Shown here piece by piece: positions 52,625 to 61,790 of a stretch of DNA of 64,000 nucleotides. Position numbers and translations under genes: made by a program. Under the pieces are notes generated by a model. It had not been told where the DNA came from. It searched no databases and saw only the letters and a list, made by a program, of their open reading frames with translations. The number at the start of each line of letters is the position of its first letter. Positions within the stretch are counted from its first letter, which is position 1. Origin of the DNA: Gimesia aquarii (GTDB lineage Bacteria; Planctomycetota; Planctomycetia; Planctomycetales; Planctomycetaceae). Where the stretch lies: the NCBI RefSeq assembly GCF_007748195.1, contig NZ_CP037920.1:2419501-2483500 (forward strand), read 5' to 3'.

Positions 52625-53074
52625 TTAAGGAGTATGTTGAGTTCCCGACGCATAAGAACCGTTATTGTAGGTACCTACTTGTGGAGAACCTGGAGACTGT
52701 TGAGCCGCCGGTGGTGATTGTTGCGGTTGAGATGTCGCCGCAGGATTTCCCACCTGAGGTTGTGAAGCAGCGGCTTTCAGTCTGGCTGCTTCTTCTTCCA
52801 GATCACGTACTCGTTTTTCCATTTCCTTTCCAGGTTTAAACGTTACGACATATTTCTCTTCTACGTCGACACGTTCTCCTGTCCGTGGATTTCTTGCCTT
52901 ACGCGCAGCCCGCTTTTTGACTTCAAATACGCCAAAATTGCGGAGTTCAATGCGCTTGTCGGTCACAAGTGTGTCGACAATGGCGTCAAACGTTTTTTGC
53001 ACAATCTCTTTGGTTTTGAGTTGCGTCAGACCAATCTCTTCCGAAATCACTTTGACAATCTCTTTTTTCGTCAC
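52625..53074 (-). CDS. HU/IHF-family DNA-binding protein with Pro/Gln-rich tail
   Basis: I start at the GTG at 53074 ([15 protein letters not shown]), since GGGAGA precedes it and it aligns with the HU N-terminus; the earlier ATG at 53125 adds unrelated residues. The 149-residue protein has a normal HU domain (residues ~1-92, with [20 protein letters not shown] and [20 protein letters not shown]). It then adds ~55 residues: a short helix ([19 protein letters not shown]) and a Gln/Pro/Ser-rich tail. Most HU proteins stop near 90-95 residues. It bends and compacts DNA; the tail could mediate bridging or phase behaviour. Confidence 0.9.
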   Translation of the reverse strand: MTKKEIVKVISEEIGLTQLKTKEIVQKTFDAIVDTLVTDKRIELRNFGVFEVKKRAARKARNPRTGERVDVEEKYVVTFKPGKEMEKRVRDLEEEAARLKAAASQPQVGNPAATSQPQQSPPAAQQSPGSPQVGTYNNGSYASGTQHTP

Positions 53075-53702
53075 GACTGGGTTCTCCCAATTCTGAGAAG
53101 CCGTCGGACAGCTACGCCCTTCCATTGGGCAATTCAGAGCCGTCTCAACTGTAATGGGTTACACGACTTAGTGTCACGATAGATTATTTCCCACAATTGA
53201 ACAGTAAGTCAAGACCGATCTTTGGCTGGCAACAACAATCAGAGGGTTCTTAGACAGTTTTTCACTAGTGGAAAGTAATTTTTGTTATTCCCAGTCTGAG
53301 ATGCTCTACATCATTTAAAATAAAAACGAATTCTTGTAAGTCATTTTAAATAAAGGGAATAAGAGAATAATTTTCTATGAACAAAAGATCTATAAGTAAA
53401 TGATTGCACCTTCGTTTACACTGAAATCGGCTCATAAAGATTTTTTTTACAAACTTCAAACGAAATTGGTAAAAAGGGATGTGGAGAGCCACTTTAGTAC
53501 GATTTCAGCGTTACAAAGTCTTTAAAGATAGATACTTAATTAACGGAAATTATTTGTCGTTCAATTGTGACTCAAGGTGAATTAACTTATTCGACAGTCC
53601 GTAACGTGTTTTCAGAACATGATGAAATCTGATTTGACTCAAGCAGACGTAAGCAAAAGATTAGCTTCATCTGAGATTCATGAGTGAAAAATAATTCAAA
53701 GT
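53075..53702. other. Intergenic region upstream of HU
   Basis: About 628 bases, AT-rich, between HU and the YkgJ-like gene, both minus strand. It must hold the HU promoter. I see no open frame with RBS, no hairpin with a T-run and no RNA gene. Confidence 0.5.
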
Positions 53703-54134
53703 TCATAAGTCACTTTGTGCTGCAAGTTTTTGAATTTCATCAAAGCTTACGAAAGCTCCTTTTCCTGCACCAGGGCATTCTGGTGTAAGTGATTTCCAGC
53801 TCGCTTCACTTTCAAGATTTGATTTCCAGAAAGGCCAGGTGCGACATTGTGTGGGACGTGCTTCATAAACAGTACAGCATCTCTTTTCTGGATCAAAGAA
53901 TGTACAATCGCCATTCGCATATTCTGTTAATGATCGCCTCCCTGCGTAAAGTCGTGTGTGCATTAACAATACTTCGCCTTTGGATTTGCCCGTTAGTTCT
54001 GCAATGGCTTCAATTTCTGAGTCTTCTACCCAAACAACTCCGGGGGCACCGGTGCAACAATTACCACATTGCGTACATGTAAAATTCAAACCTTCTCGAT
54101 ACCAGGGAGTTTGTTCAGAATTCTGATCACTCAT
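53703..54134 (-). CDS. YkgJ family cysteine-cluster protein
   Basis: A 143-residue protein with the family's Cys pattern: FTCTQCGNCCTGAPGVVW (residues ~13-30) and later CTFF, CCTVY and CRTWPFW. The 6-8 Cys likely bind a metal or Fe-S cluster; biochemical role of the family is unknown (a protein of the CxxCxxCC type). It is divergent from mobA with 72 bases between, so the two may share a control region. Confidence 0.88.
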   Translation of the reverse strand: MSDQNSEQTPWYREGLNFTCTQCGNCCTGAPGVVWVEDSEIEAIAELTGKSKGEVLLMHTRLYAGRRSLTEYANGDCTFFDPEKRCCTVYEARPTQCRTWPFWKSNLESEASWKSLTPECPGAGKGAFVSFDEIQKLAAQSDL

Positions 54135-54206
54135 TTTCCAATTCGCTTTTCTGTGTTGTGTGAAACTGTGGTTTTAAATCTCTTTTTGTAAGTTACTCGT
54201 GGGTAT

Positions 54207-54851
54207 ATGTCAAATATTAGCAAAGAAACAAAGATCGGTGGAATGATTCTCTGTGGTGGTGAAAGTTCCCGCATGGATTATCCCAAAGCATGGCTTCCTA
54301 TGGGAAATGAGTTGATGTTACAAAGAGTGGTCAGGGTCGTTTCTGATACTGTCTCGCCAGTAATTGTTGTTGCCTCGCAGAAACAGAAATTACCTGAGTT
54401 GCCAGAATCGGTCACTGTTATTTTTGATAAAGAAACCGGAGCAGGCCCCCTACCTGCGATTGCACACGGATTAGATACATTGAAAGATCGGTGTGATGCT
54501 GCTTTTGTATCAGGTTGTGATACACCGTTGATTGATGTTAAGTTCATCACAAAGATCATTTCTGCCTTGGGTGAGAATCAACTGGTTATGGTTCAGGAAG
54601 GGAAATGGTATCATCCGCTGGCTGCCGTTTATCGGACATCATTGATTGAGCAGATCTATCATTTATTGAACTCAAACCAGCGACGGCCCATCGATTTGGC
54701 TGAGAGCGCGAAAGCATGTTTTCTCAAAGCAGATGTGCTGCGCGAAATTGATCCTGAGCTTCGAGGATTACAGAATATTAATACACGAGAGCAGTACTTC
54801 GAACTTCTAAGGGAAACTGGATTAGATAACTCAACGAAAATACCCTTTTAG
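54207..54851 (+). CDS. mobA: Molybdenum cofactor guanylyltransferase (MobA)
   Basis: A 214-residue nucleotidyltransferase. The N-terminal signature is ILCGGESSRMDYPKAWLPMG (residues ~13-32), with the Gly-rich loop and Lys of MobA. VSGCDTPLID (~residues 99-108) binds the metal. It transfers GMP to molybdopterin, giving bis-MGD. Length fits MobA. MoaA-family genes are not near. Confidence 0.93.
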   Translation: MSNISKETKIGGMILCGGESSRMDYPKAWLPMGNELMLQRVVRVVSDTVSPVIVVASQKQKLPELPESVTVIFDKETGAGPLPAIAHGLDTLKDRCDAAFVSGCDTPLIDVKFITKIISALGENQLVMVQEGKWYHPLAAVYRTSLIEQIYHLLNSNQRRPIDLAESAKACFLKADVLREIDPELRGLQNINTREQYFELLRETGLDNSTKIPF

Positions 54852-54891
54852 GTTAGATCATTTGGCGGGTCATCAGAATTAAACTAATCGA

Positions 54892-56652
54892 TTATTGAGG
54901 GTAGGAACCACGGTTAGCACGAATGACTGCCATCTCCCAGCGTGCCACGTCCTCCGGAGTCAACTCATACAAGTTGATCGAATAGCCCAGCCGTGCTTTG
55001 GGTTCGAAAAACCGAAAATACCCCAACATATCAAGGCCAATATTATGACGGCTGCCATCTGGTTTTCTGGCAGAGTAGGGCCGTCCCTGTATGAGACTTG
55101 CGCTAATGGCATAAAGCCCGGGGGCTGGTCGTAATTCAGGAGGTAAATGATAATTGATATCCTGAGATGATGGGGGAATCGTTCCAAAATAGGCCACCCC
55201 AATGTCATCTAGCGCATTGTTATCAACATATTGTTTCAGAAGGTATAGATCTTGTCCCCAATCGAGGTTGGAATCGATTAAGTGTTGGGCACCATTTTCA
55301 GGGCTCCCTGATAGTTCATTAAAATAGGCCAAGTGATCGGGGGCATAGCGCAGTGATAATGGTAATGGGACGACTGCGACTATTACCAGGTAAGAATATA
55401 GTTTGTGCTTATGAAAATCCAAATGCTTGGCCAATGGACAAATAAAGAGAAATAGAAACGGGAAAACGGGAAGGATGTAACGTAAGCCCAGTTGATTTTT
55501 AGAAAAACTGGCGATGAGTATCAATAAAATCACAGGTGCGAACAGCGTTCCGAGAGTTTTGAGAGACATATCGTCGTTATGGTTTCGTTGTTTGAACCAT
55601 AGAAAAATGGCCAATAACAGCAAGAACTGAACGGCATGTGGCAGCTTGTATAATAAGGCGCAGATGTAGTAGCTATGAAAACCGTCGAGTTTCCATTCTG
55701 TATTCAGATAGGTCGGATGTGATTGCTGCATAATAAAACGCTGCAGATCAAAGCCCATTAAGTAATCCCGAGGCAACAGCAAAGGTATCGTTTGAATGAA
55801 CGGAGGGAGCTGATTTAACGTTTTTAATTCTGAACTCTGAAATTGGTAAGCACTAATTTGCTGGGATGTCCCTTGAAACAAATAGCCGGCGTTTAAAATG
55901 AACCAACTGGTTAATATCAATCCTCCCCATTTTGCGAGAATGCTTCTCTTAGAGAGATTGTTTTCTAATGTCTTATTTTTGTACCTGAGGATAAACCATT
56001 GAAGAATTAATATGAGGGGTAAGAGAATGGCCGTAAATTTCGTGATTTGTGCCAAACCAAGAACGGCACCCGTTATGAGCGCCCACTTCCAGGAGACGTT
56101 CAATGCAAATTTCCAGCCACAATAAACGGTTGCCAGAAAGAATCCCGTGATTGCCAGATCCTGAGTTCCCAACGTGGCATTAGCTAGAACGTTAGGACTC
56201 ATCGACCACAGAAACACAGCCAGGTAAGCTGCTGAGGGACTATAGAGTTCGCGCGCCCAGATCGCTAATAATACACCTGTCGCGACCGATAATAACAGAA
56301 TCATGCACCGGCCAAGAAAGTAGTACTGTTGATAATTCTGTGGGTTTGTTTCGAGAAACGCATCACCGTAATCAGCAGGGTCGGAGGAATAAGGAGGCTG
56401 GCCACTTTCAGCAGAGGTGAATAAGAGAGGTATCGCCGACCAAGTGCGAATGAATGGGGGATTCAAGCGATCATAGTCAAATTTCCCTGTTTCCCATGAA
56501 AGGAATCCGACCGGTAGATGCCAGTACTCATCGTGAGTGACAGTTAATTTATGAGCAGTAAACAGTCCCAGACCGAATTGAATCAATAGCATTGACCCGA
56601 TGATAGACCAGAATCCTTTACTGGTTTGTAATTGATCCTTCAAATTTGGCAT
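54892..56652 (-). CDS. Glycosyltransferase family 39-like membrane protein (ArnT/PMT type)
   Basis: A 586-residue polytopic protein with about 12 TM helices and one large C-terminal soluble domain (residues ~450-586, SNLDWGQDLYLLKQYVDN). The first non-cytoplasmic loop, after TM1, carries TVTHDEYWHLPVGF; acidic DE residues at this place are the catalytic site of GT39/ArnT-like dolichyl/undecaprenyl phosphate sugar transferases. Lipid-linked sugar donor and acceptor are unknown. The gene lies 146 bases from the 146-residue gene and convergent with mobA. Confidence 0.88.
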   Translation of the reverse strand: MPNLKDQLQTSKGFWSIIGSMLLIQFGLGLFTAHKLTVTHDEYWHLPVGFLSWETGKFDYDRLNPPFIRTWSAIPLLFTSAESGQPPYSSDPADYGDAFLETNPQNYQQYYFLGRCMILLLSVATGVLLAIWARELYSPSAAYLAVFLWSMSPNVLANATLGTQDLAITGFFLATVYCGWKFALNVSWKWALITGAVLGLAQITKFTAILLPLILILQWFILRYKNKTLENNLSKRSILAKWGGLILTSWFILNAGYLFQGTSQQISAYQFQSSELKTLNQLPPFIQTIPLLLPRDYLMGFDLQRFIMQQSHPTYLNTEWKLDGFHSYYICALLYKLPHAVQFLLLLAIFLWFKQRNHNDDMSLKTLGTLFAPVILLILIASFSKNQLGLRYILPVFPFLFLFICPLAKHLDFHKHKLYSYLVIVAVVPLPLSLRYAPDHLAYFNELSGSPENGAQHLIDSNLDWGQDLYLLKQYVDNNALDDIGVAYFGTIPPSSQDINYHLPPELRPAPGLYAISASLIQGRPYSARKPDGSRHNIGLDMLGYFRFFEPKARLGYSINLYELTPEDVARWEMAVIRANRGSYPQ

Positions 56653-56798
56653 ATCAGTCCAGACTTCAGCGCGAAAAAGGTGGGGCTTATTTTAAAATCT
56701 CCTTTTGATAATAGCTTGATCGCGAATTACAAGAAAGAGATTCTACTATGGAAGAGTTCAGTCAAGCCGAAAAGGCTGCTTCGCACAAACGAAGATTG

Positions 56799-57239
56799 TT
56801 ATTGCTGATCCAACCACGTTTTGAGGTCGCGTTTGATTTCCCGCATAATAATTTTTTGTTCGGGAATTGCTTGATAAAAATGTAGTTCTGCCAATTCATA
56901 TTCGTTGAGATTGAGATTCTCAGCTGCAATTTCCAGGATTTGATCCGACATTTTTTGAAGGCGATCTTCATTTTGGTCGGGGTTAAAAGAAACCGCCATA
57001 GTGATACGTAACGTAGCAGGATTTTCTTGTTTTCCCTTGAGCCGTCCACCCTCGACACGCGGTTTTGAGTTGGGAAATTTTAGATCCAGCGCTTTTTGAG
57101 TCCCTGCAAATTTGAACGAGTTCACAGCCTGAAAAACATACAACGATCCTGACATCAACAGTCCGAAAATCAAGAGGCTGAAGACGATTGTCCTGCCTTT
57201 GACCAGTCTAGGTTGTGATTCAGGATCGTGATATGTCAT
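56799..57239 (-). CDS. Hypothetical single-TM protein downstream of leuA
   Basis: A 146-residue protein with one TM helix near the N-terminus (TIVFSLLIFGLLMSGSLYVF, residues ~17-36), a positively charged cytoplasmic head and a ~110-residue outside domain with periodic KKxS pattern. No recognised family. It begins 36 bases after leuA's stop codon and is probably cotranscribed, but no biochemical link to leucine synthesis is evident. Confidence 0.75.
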   Translation of the reverse strand: MTYHDPESQPRLVKGRTIVFSLLIFGLLMSGSLYVFQAVNSFKFAGTQKALDLKFPNSKPRVEGGRLKGKQENPATLRITMAVSFNPDQNEDRLQKMSDQILEIAAENLNLNEYELAELHFYQAIPEQKIIMREIKRDLKTWLDQQ

Positions 57240-57275
57240 TTCTGACTCATATTGGTAAATGTAAAACGCTCAATT

Positions 57276-58793
57276 TTACTGCTTAGCTGCCGCCTTATTG
57301 ATTGCTTGTAAATAAGCTTTGGCACTCGATTCGATGATGTCTGTGCTCACACCGCGGCCTGTATACAGCTTTCCGTTAATCAGAACTTCCACTCGAACTT
57401 CACCTTGCGCGTCTTTTCCGCTGGAAACGCTACCCACATGGTATTGTTCCAATACACCTGAGATTCCTGAAATTCGTTCGAGAGCACGGAAAACAGCATC
57501 AACGGGGCCATCACCGGTTGCGGCATCACAGTGGATCTTTTCATTCTCATCGCTCAGTTCTATTGTCGCAGTAGCGATTGTGCCTGTTCCTGCAGAAGTG
57601 TGAAACCGCGCGATTTTCCATTTTTCAGGCGTATCAGTTACCTGGTTCTCAATCAAGGCAATGATGTCGGAATCATAGATCTCTTTTTTCTTGTCAGCCA
57701 GCGCGATAAATTCATCAAAGATTCGCTGGAATGTTTCATCATCGAGGTTGTGTCCTAATGACTGGATACGGTCACGAAATGCATGTCGTCCGCTGTGTTT
57801 CCCCAGCACAAGGTTAGTACCGATGTAGCCGACATCTTCCGGATGCATGATTTCGTAAGTCGTGCGTTCCTGCAACACCCCATGCTGGTGAATGCCAGCT
57901 TCATGGGCAAATGCGTTCTTCCCCACAATCGCCTTATTGCGTTGCACGGTCATGCCAGTCACGGTCGAAACGAGGTGGCTAATCGGATACAAACGCTTTG
58001 TATTAATATTCGTATGTAAACCGTAGTAATCAGACCGTGTCTTTAAAGCCATAACGACTTCTTCCAGAGCACAGTTTCCTGCGCGCTCTCCGAGACCGTT
58101 GACGGTGCACTCAATCTGTCTTGCTCCAGCTTCGACAGCTGACAAGCTGTTGGCAACAGCCAATCCAAGATCATTATGACAGTGCGTACTGATGATCGCT
58201 TTATTAATATTGGGGACGTTTTGCTTGAGCGTTGTGATTACCCCATGGTAGTGTGCAGGGGTCGCATAGCCGACCGTGTCAGGAATATTGACAGTGGTGG
58301 CGCCAGCTTCAATTGCCTTTTCAACAACTTCACAGAGGAAGTCTTTTTCAGTGCGGGCGGCATCTTCCGGCGAGAATTCGACATCAGCACAATAAGCGCG
58401 GGCCCGCTTAACCATTTCCACGGCCGTTTCCACGATTTGTTCCTTATTCATTTTTAATTTATGCTCACGATGGATTGAGCTAGTCGCCAGAAAAACATGG
58501 ATCCGTGATTTTTCGGCTTCTTTCAACGATTCCCAGGCACGATCAATGTCATCTTTGCGGCAGCGTGCCAAGGCGCAGATTGTTGTCTGGCTGCCAAATT
58601 CCTGGGCGATTTTTTGAACCGCTTCGAAATCGCCTGGAGAGGCAATCGGAAAGCCTGCTTCAATGATATCGACACCCAGCTCCACAAGTTCCCCGGCTAC
58701 TTTCATCTTTTCAGAGGTTGTCATGCTGCAACCAGGGGACTGTTCACCATCTCGCAAGGTGGTGTCGAAAATCATAACGGTGTCATCGGACAT
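57276..58793 (-). CDS. leuA: 2-isopropylmalate synthase (LeuA)
   Basis: A 505-residue enzyme that makes 2-isopropylmalate from 2-oxoisovalerate and acetyl-CoA, the first committed leucine step. HMGL-like domain motifs: DTTLRDGEQSPGCSM (residues ~10-24) with the metal-binding Asp, and STHCHNDLGLAVANS (~201-215). The C-terminal ~110 residues are the Leu-allosteric domain. RBS GGAG is 7 bases upstream. It is preceded by a Leu-rich leader peptide and terminator (see 58938 and 58866), so its transcription is probably attenuated by Leu-tRNA. The following 146-residue gene may be cotranscribed. Confidence 0.97.
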   Translation of the reverse strand: MSDDTVMIFDTTLRDGEQSPGCSMTTSEKMKVAGELVELGVDIIEAGFPIASPGDFEAVQKIAQEFGSQTTICALARCRKDDIDRAWESLKEAEKSRIHVFLATSSIHREHKLKMNKEQIVETAVEMVKRARAYCADVEFSPEDAARTEKDFLCEVVEKAIEAGATTVNIPDTVGYATPAHYHGVITTLKQNVPNINKAIISTHCHNDLGLAVANSLSAVEAGARQIECTVNGLGERAGNCALEEVVMALKTRSDYYGLHTNINTKRLYPISHLVSTVTGMTVQRNKAIVGKNAFAHEAGIHQHGVLQERTTYEIMHPEDVGYIGTNLVLGKHSGRHAFRDRIQSLGHNLDDETFQRIFDEFIALADKKKEIYDSDIIALIENQVTDTPEKWKIARFHTSAGTGTIATATIELSDENEKIHCDAATGDGPVDAVFRALERISGISGVLEQYHVGSVSSGKDAQGEVRVEVLINGKLYTGRGVSTDIIESSAKAYLQAINKAAAKQ

Positions 58794-58865
58794 TGGTTTG
58801 CTCCATTATTTAGTTCCACTCCCGGTCAGGGAGCTAATGAGAGACCAGAATAGTACCAGCAGGTA

Positions 58866-58905
58866 AAATAAAAAACCCTGAGGCCAATTCTGGTCTCAGG
58901 GTTTT
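58866..58905 (-). terminator. leuA leader attenuator (terminator)
   Basis: On the minus strand AAAACCCTGAG pairs with CTCAGGGTTTT around a loop containing CCAGAATTGG, then T6 ATTTTA. It lies after the leader peptide and ~73 bases before the leuA ATG. A perfect 11-base stem. The loop/5' arm GAGACCAGAAT (58887-58897) is also complementary to ATTCTGGTCTC 35 bases further downstream (58841-58851), so alternative pairing is possible. Confidence 0.85.
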
Positions 58906-58937
58906 GTTGTTTTTGATTAACAATCGTACAAAAGAAC

Positions 58938-59003
58938 CTAGGACCTGGCTTGGGTAAGCAGGTTTAATAGTAGGCTCAGGCTTAGTAGATTGTGGATTTG
59001 CAT
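58938..59003 (-). CDS. Leucine leader peptide (leuL-like)
   Basis: A 22-codon frame (21 residues plus TAG) upstream of the attenuator. Leu is at residues 6, 7, 9, 11, 12, 13, 15 and 16 (8 of 21), including codons CTA, CTA, CTG, CTA, CTA, TTA, CTG and CTT. Such density is hard to explain by chance next to leuA. An ACCTG...CAGGT hairpin (58943-58963) overlaps the 3' end of the frame, and the terminator follows 33 bases later. A TATTAT at 59032-59037 could be its -10. RBS is weak. It fits ribosome-mediated transcription attenuation. Confidence 0.8.
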   Translation of the reverse strand: MQIHNLLSLSLLLNLLTQARS

Positions 59004-59186
59004 CAGACTCTATTCACTTTATTTTACATGTATAATAGCAGATTCGCTGCCTCTTTATGCAGATAATCTACAGGCTCTTATAACGATGGTCAACCCGTTC
59101 TGGGGCGATTTTAGTAAAATGTAAGACAGCTACGGTTCATTAAGGTTCGTGAAAATGACTTAATGATCATTAAAAGGCGATGTTGA

Positions 59187-60908
59187 TTATTTCGCTGCCA
59201 AACCTGCTTTTTCCTGTAACGACTCCTTACCAATTCGGTGGCAGAAATCTCCAAATGATTCACCTGCCTGACGTGCCTCCTTGAAATATTCAAGTACAGG
59301 AGAGAGTCGGCTGGTGATTTCGCCCAGGGGGACTAAGTCGTCATAGATGAATGCCAGACGGTTCCCCAGAGAATTGCCTCCGAGAAAAAGGGTGTATTTT
59401 CCGACCGCTTTTCCAACCAGACCGATATCAGGGATATAAGGGCGAGCACACCCGTTGGGGCAACCAGTCATGTTGACAGAGATCCGCTCATCTTGAAGTC
59501 CCTGGCGAGCCAGTTCTTCTTCAAATTCTGTAATCAGTTCCGGCATTACTCGTTCCGATTCTGTTACCGAGAGACCACACATTGGTAAAGCAGGACAAGC
59601 CATCGAGAATCGACGAATCAGAGTCAATTCATCCGCTTTTTTCATACCATGCTCTACCAGTATTTGATCAATCGCGTCTCGATCAGAAGGATCGATATCG
59701 CAGAAAATCACACTCTGTTTTGCAGTGATTCGGGCTTCAAATTTGTATGTTTCCAGAATCTTTCGCAGGCCGGTTTTAATTCTGAGGTCACCGGCATCCT
59801 TGATACGACCGTTTTCAATATTCACACCGAGGAATAATTTGCCATCTCCCTGTTCGTGCCATCCCATGTGATCATCTATCCCTGTCACTTCGACTGAGCG
59901 AGGATCTGTGATCGGGGCACCCAGGTATTCAGCTACTTTTTCCCGAAACTTCTCAATTCCCCAGTTATTCACCAGGTATTTCATACGAGCCTGTTTTCGG
60001 TCTTCACGGTTTCCAAAATCACGTTGAACTTTGACAACTGCTTCGGCGACCGCGAGTACCTGATCATTTTCAACGAATCCAAGCGGCTTTGCGAGAGCGG
60101 CATAGGTCTTTTTATTACTGGGAGTTACTCCCATTCCACCGCCAACATAGAAGTTGTATCCAATGATTTGATCATTTTCTACAATTCCTAATAGGCCGAT
60201 GTCTTGAGTATAAATATCAACACAATTGTCTTCAGGGAGTGCAATACCGATCTTGAATTTTCGAGGCAGGTAGACTTTACCATAGATTGGTTCTTCTACG
60301 GGTTGGAATTCTGCTTCGTTGGTTTTGTTGCCCTCTTCGTCTGTAATCCATAAGTCAAAATAAGATGTCGTTTTGGGTTTGAGGTGTTCCGCGATAGCAT
60401 ACGCCATATCCTGCATGGCATCGAAAACAGAATTATTCTTATAGGGAGCAGGGCAGGCCATAACATTCCGGTTGACATCACCACAGGCAGCCAAAGTGGT
60501 CAGCTTGGAAACATTGATCCCTTTGATGGCTGCTCGAAGGTTACCTTTGATAACCCCATGCAGTTGAAATCCCTGTCGCGTTGTTAAACGAACGGTACCA
60601 TCGCCGTACTGTTCACAAAGATCCAATTCGGCCAGGAATTGTTCTGCTGTTACTTTCCCACCAGGAACCCGGGTTCGGATCATACAACTATAAGCCTTAC
60701 CTTTACGTGTTCCATCTGGATTTTTGGCTTTTCTCAAATCACGGTCATCCTGTTGATAAGTTCCGTGATGTTTCAAAATTTGTGTGGAATCAGCAGTAAA
60801 TTCATTACTGTCATTCTGTAATTCTTCAGCAATGGTTCCACGAAGCTGGTGGCTGCCATCTTTCAGAGCTTCCAGTTTGGAAAGCTTAGGGCCTTCTGGA
60901 GATGTCAT
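59187..60908 (-). CDS. cysI: Assimilatory sulfite reductase, hemoprotein subunit (CysI/Sir type)
   Basis: I place the start at ATG 60908 (MTSPEGPKLSKLE) with AGGA 8-9 bases upstream; the frame to 60953 begins at TTG. The 573-residue enzyme reduces sulfite to sulfide. The ferredoxin-like/haem domains show the cofactor-binding Cys pairs in ACPALPMCGLSV (residues ~465) and TGCPNGCARPYIPDIGLVGK (~505-525), the four Cys of the coupled 4Fe-4S/siroheme. Whether electrons come from NADPH (CysJ) or ferredoxin is unclear; no flavoprotein gene is nearby. Confidence 0.93.
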   Translation of the reverse strand: MTSPEGPKLSKLEALKDGSHQLRGTIAEELQNDSNEFTADSTQILKHHGTYQQDDRDLRKAKNPDGTRKGKAYSCMIRTRVPGGKVTAEQFLAELDLCEQYGDGTVRLTTRQGFQLHGVIKGNLRAAIKGINVSKLTTLAACGDVNRNVMACPAPYKNNSVFDAMQDMAYAIAEHLKPKTTSYFDLWITDEEGNKTNEAEFQPVEEPIYGKVYLPRKFKIGIALPEDNCVDIYTQDIGLLGIVENDQIIGYNFYVGGGMGVTPSNKKTYAALAKPLGFVENDQVLAVAEAVVKVQRDFGNREDRKQARMKYLVNNWGIEKFREKVAEYLGAPITDPRSVEVTGIDDHMGWHEQGDGKLFLGVNIENGRIKDAGDLRIKTGLRKILETYKFEARITAKQSVIFCDIDPSDRDAIDQILVEHGMKKADELTLIRRFSMACPALPMCGLSVTESERVMPELITEFEEELARQGLQDERISVNMTGCPNGCARPYIPDIGLVGKAVGKYTLFLGGNSLGNRLAFIYDDLVPLGEITSRLSPVLEYFKEARQAGESFGDFCHRIGKESLQEKAGLAAK

Positions 60909-61229
60909 ATAATCAATCCTGGTTGATGTGGTCGAAACGGCATTCAGATTCAAACTTCACAGGAAGCGATTCTGAGTGACTGGTTTGGTAGGTCTCACTT
61001 GAATTTAATTGGCAATATCGGACGATTCAGATACGATCCATGAATGAATGTAATGGGCCGTTCAGACTTGTCAGGCTATATAGTATACTGCTTAATTAAA
61101 AGTGGGTTGTTCATTTGTACCAGAGAAAACTACGCTTTCAGGAAGTATAAACGAGTTAGATTATCTTGAATAGTGACTTTTTTTATGTCCCTCACAGCAG
61201 AGAAATTGCTGGTTTAGTAATTATCATTT
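60909..61229. other. Divergent intergenic region
   Basis: About 321 bases between the divergent sulfite reductase and pgpA genes. It must hold both promoters. A TATACT-like element is on the minus side. I see no regulatory RNA. Confidence 0.5.
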
Positions 61230-61721
61230 ATGAGAAATATCAAAGAGCAATTCATTCTGTTGCTAGCTACAGGGCTGGGAATAGGTTATGCGCCGCATGC
61301 TCCCGGCACATTTGGCAGTTTGTTAGGCCCTTTGTTAGTCATGGGGATTCTCTATTGGAATCTGGCGTTTCCTGTCTATCTAATACTGACAGTGGTTCTT
61401 TTTTTGGTTGGGGTCTATGTTTGTAATCAAGGAGCAAAAATTCTGGGTTTAGACGATCCTGGATGTATTGTTTTCGATGAAATCGCTGCGTTCACTGTGG
61501 TGTTGATACCTGTGGTCTATTGGCCCAGCTCTGCGAATTATCTATGGATTTCAATCATTGCGTTTCTCTGGTTCCGATTGTTTGACATCTGGAAACCTTG
61601 GCCGGTTCGTTTTTTTGATCGAATTCATGGTGGTTGGGGAATTATGGCGGATGACTATGTTGCCGCCATTTATGCGGCGATTTGTCTTTACGGAACATTA
61701 ATTGTTTTGGGGTGGTTTTAG
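61230..61721 (+). CDS. pgpA: Phosphatidylglycerophosphatase A (PgpA)
   Basis: A 163-residue membrane enzyme that dephosphorylates phosphatidylglycerol phosphate to phosphatidylglycerol. Family motifs: GTFGSLLGP (residues ~28-36), LDDPGCIVFDEIAA near 75-88 and GGWGIMADDYVAAIYA at ~133-148, with the Asp residues of the Mg2+ site. About four TM helices. It begins 70 bases before folD; the two may be cotranscribed. Confidence 0.93.
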   Translation: MRNIKEQFILLLATGLGIGYAPHAPGTFGSLLGPLLVMGILYWNLAFPVYLILTVVLFLVGVYVCNQGAKILGLDDPGCIVFDEIAAFTVVLIPVVYWPSSANYLWISIIAFLWFRLFDIWKPWPVRFFDRIHGGWGIMADDYVAAIYAAICLYGTLIVLGWF

Positions 61722-61790
61722 ATTTCTGACCGATTCGTTATCTTGTGGTCAACTTTGAGGGTATCTGAAATTTTTCAAGGAATTGGCAGA

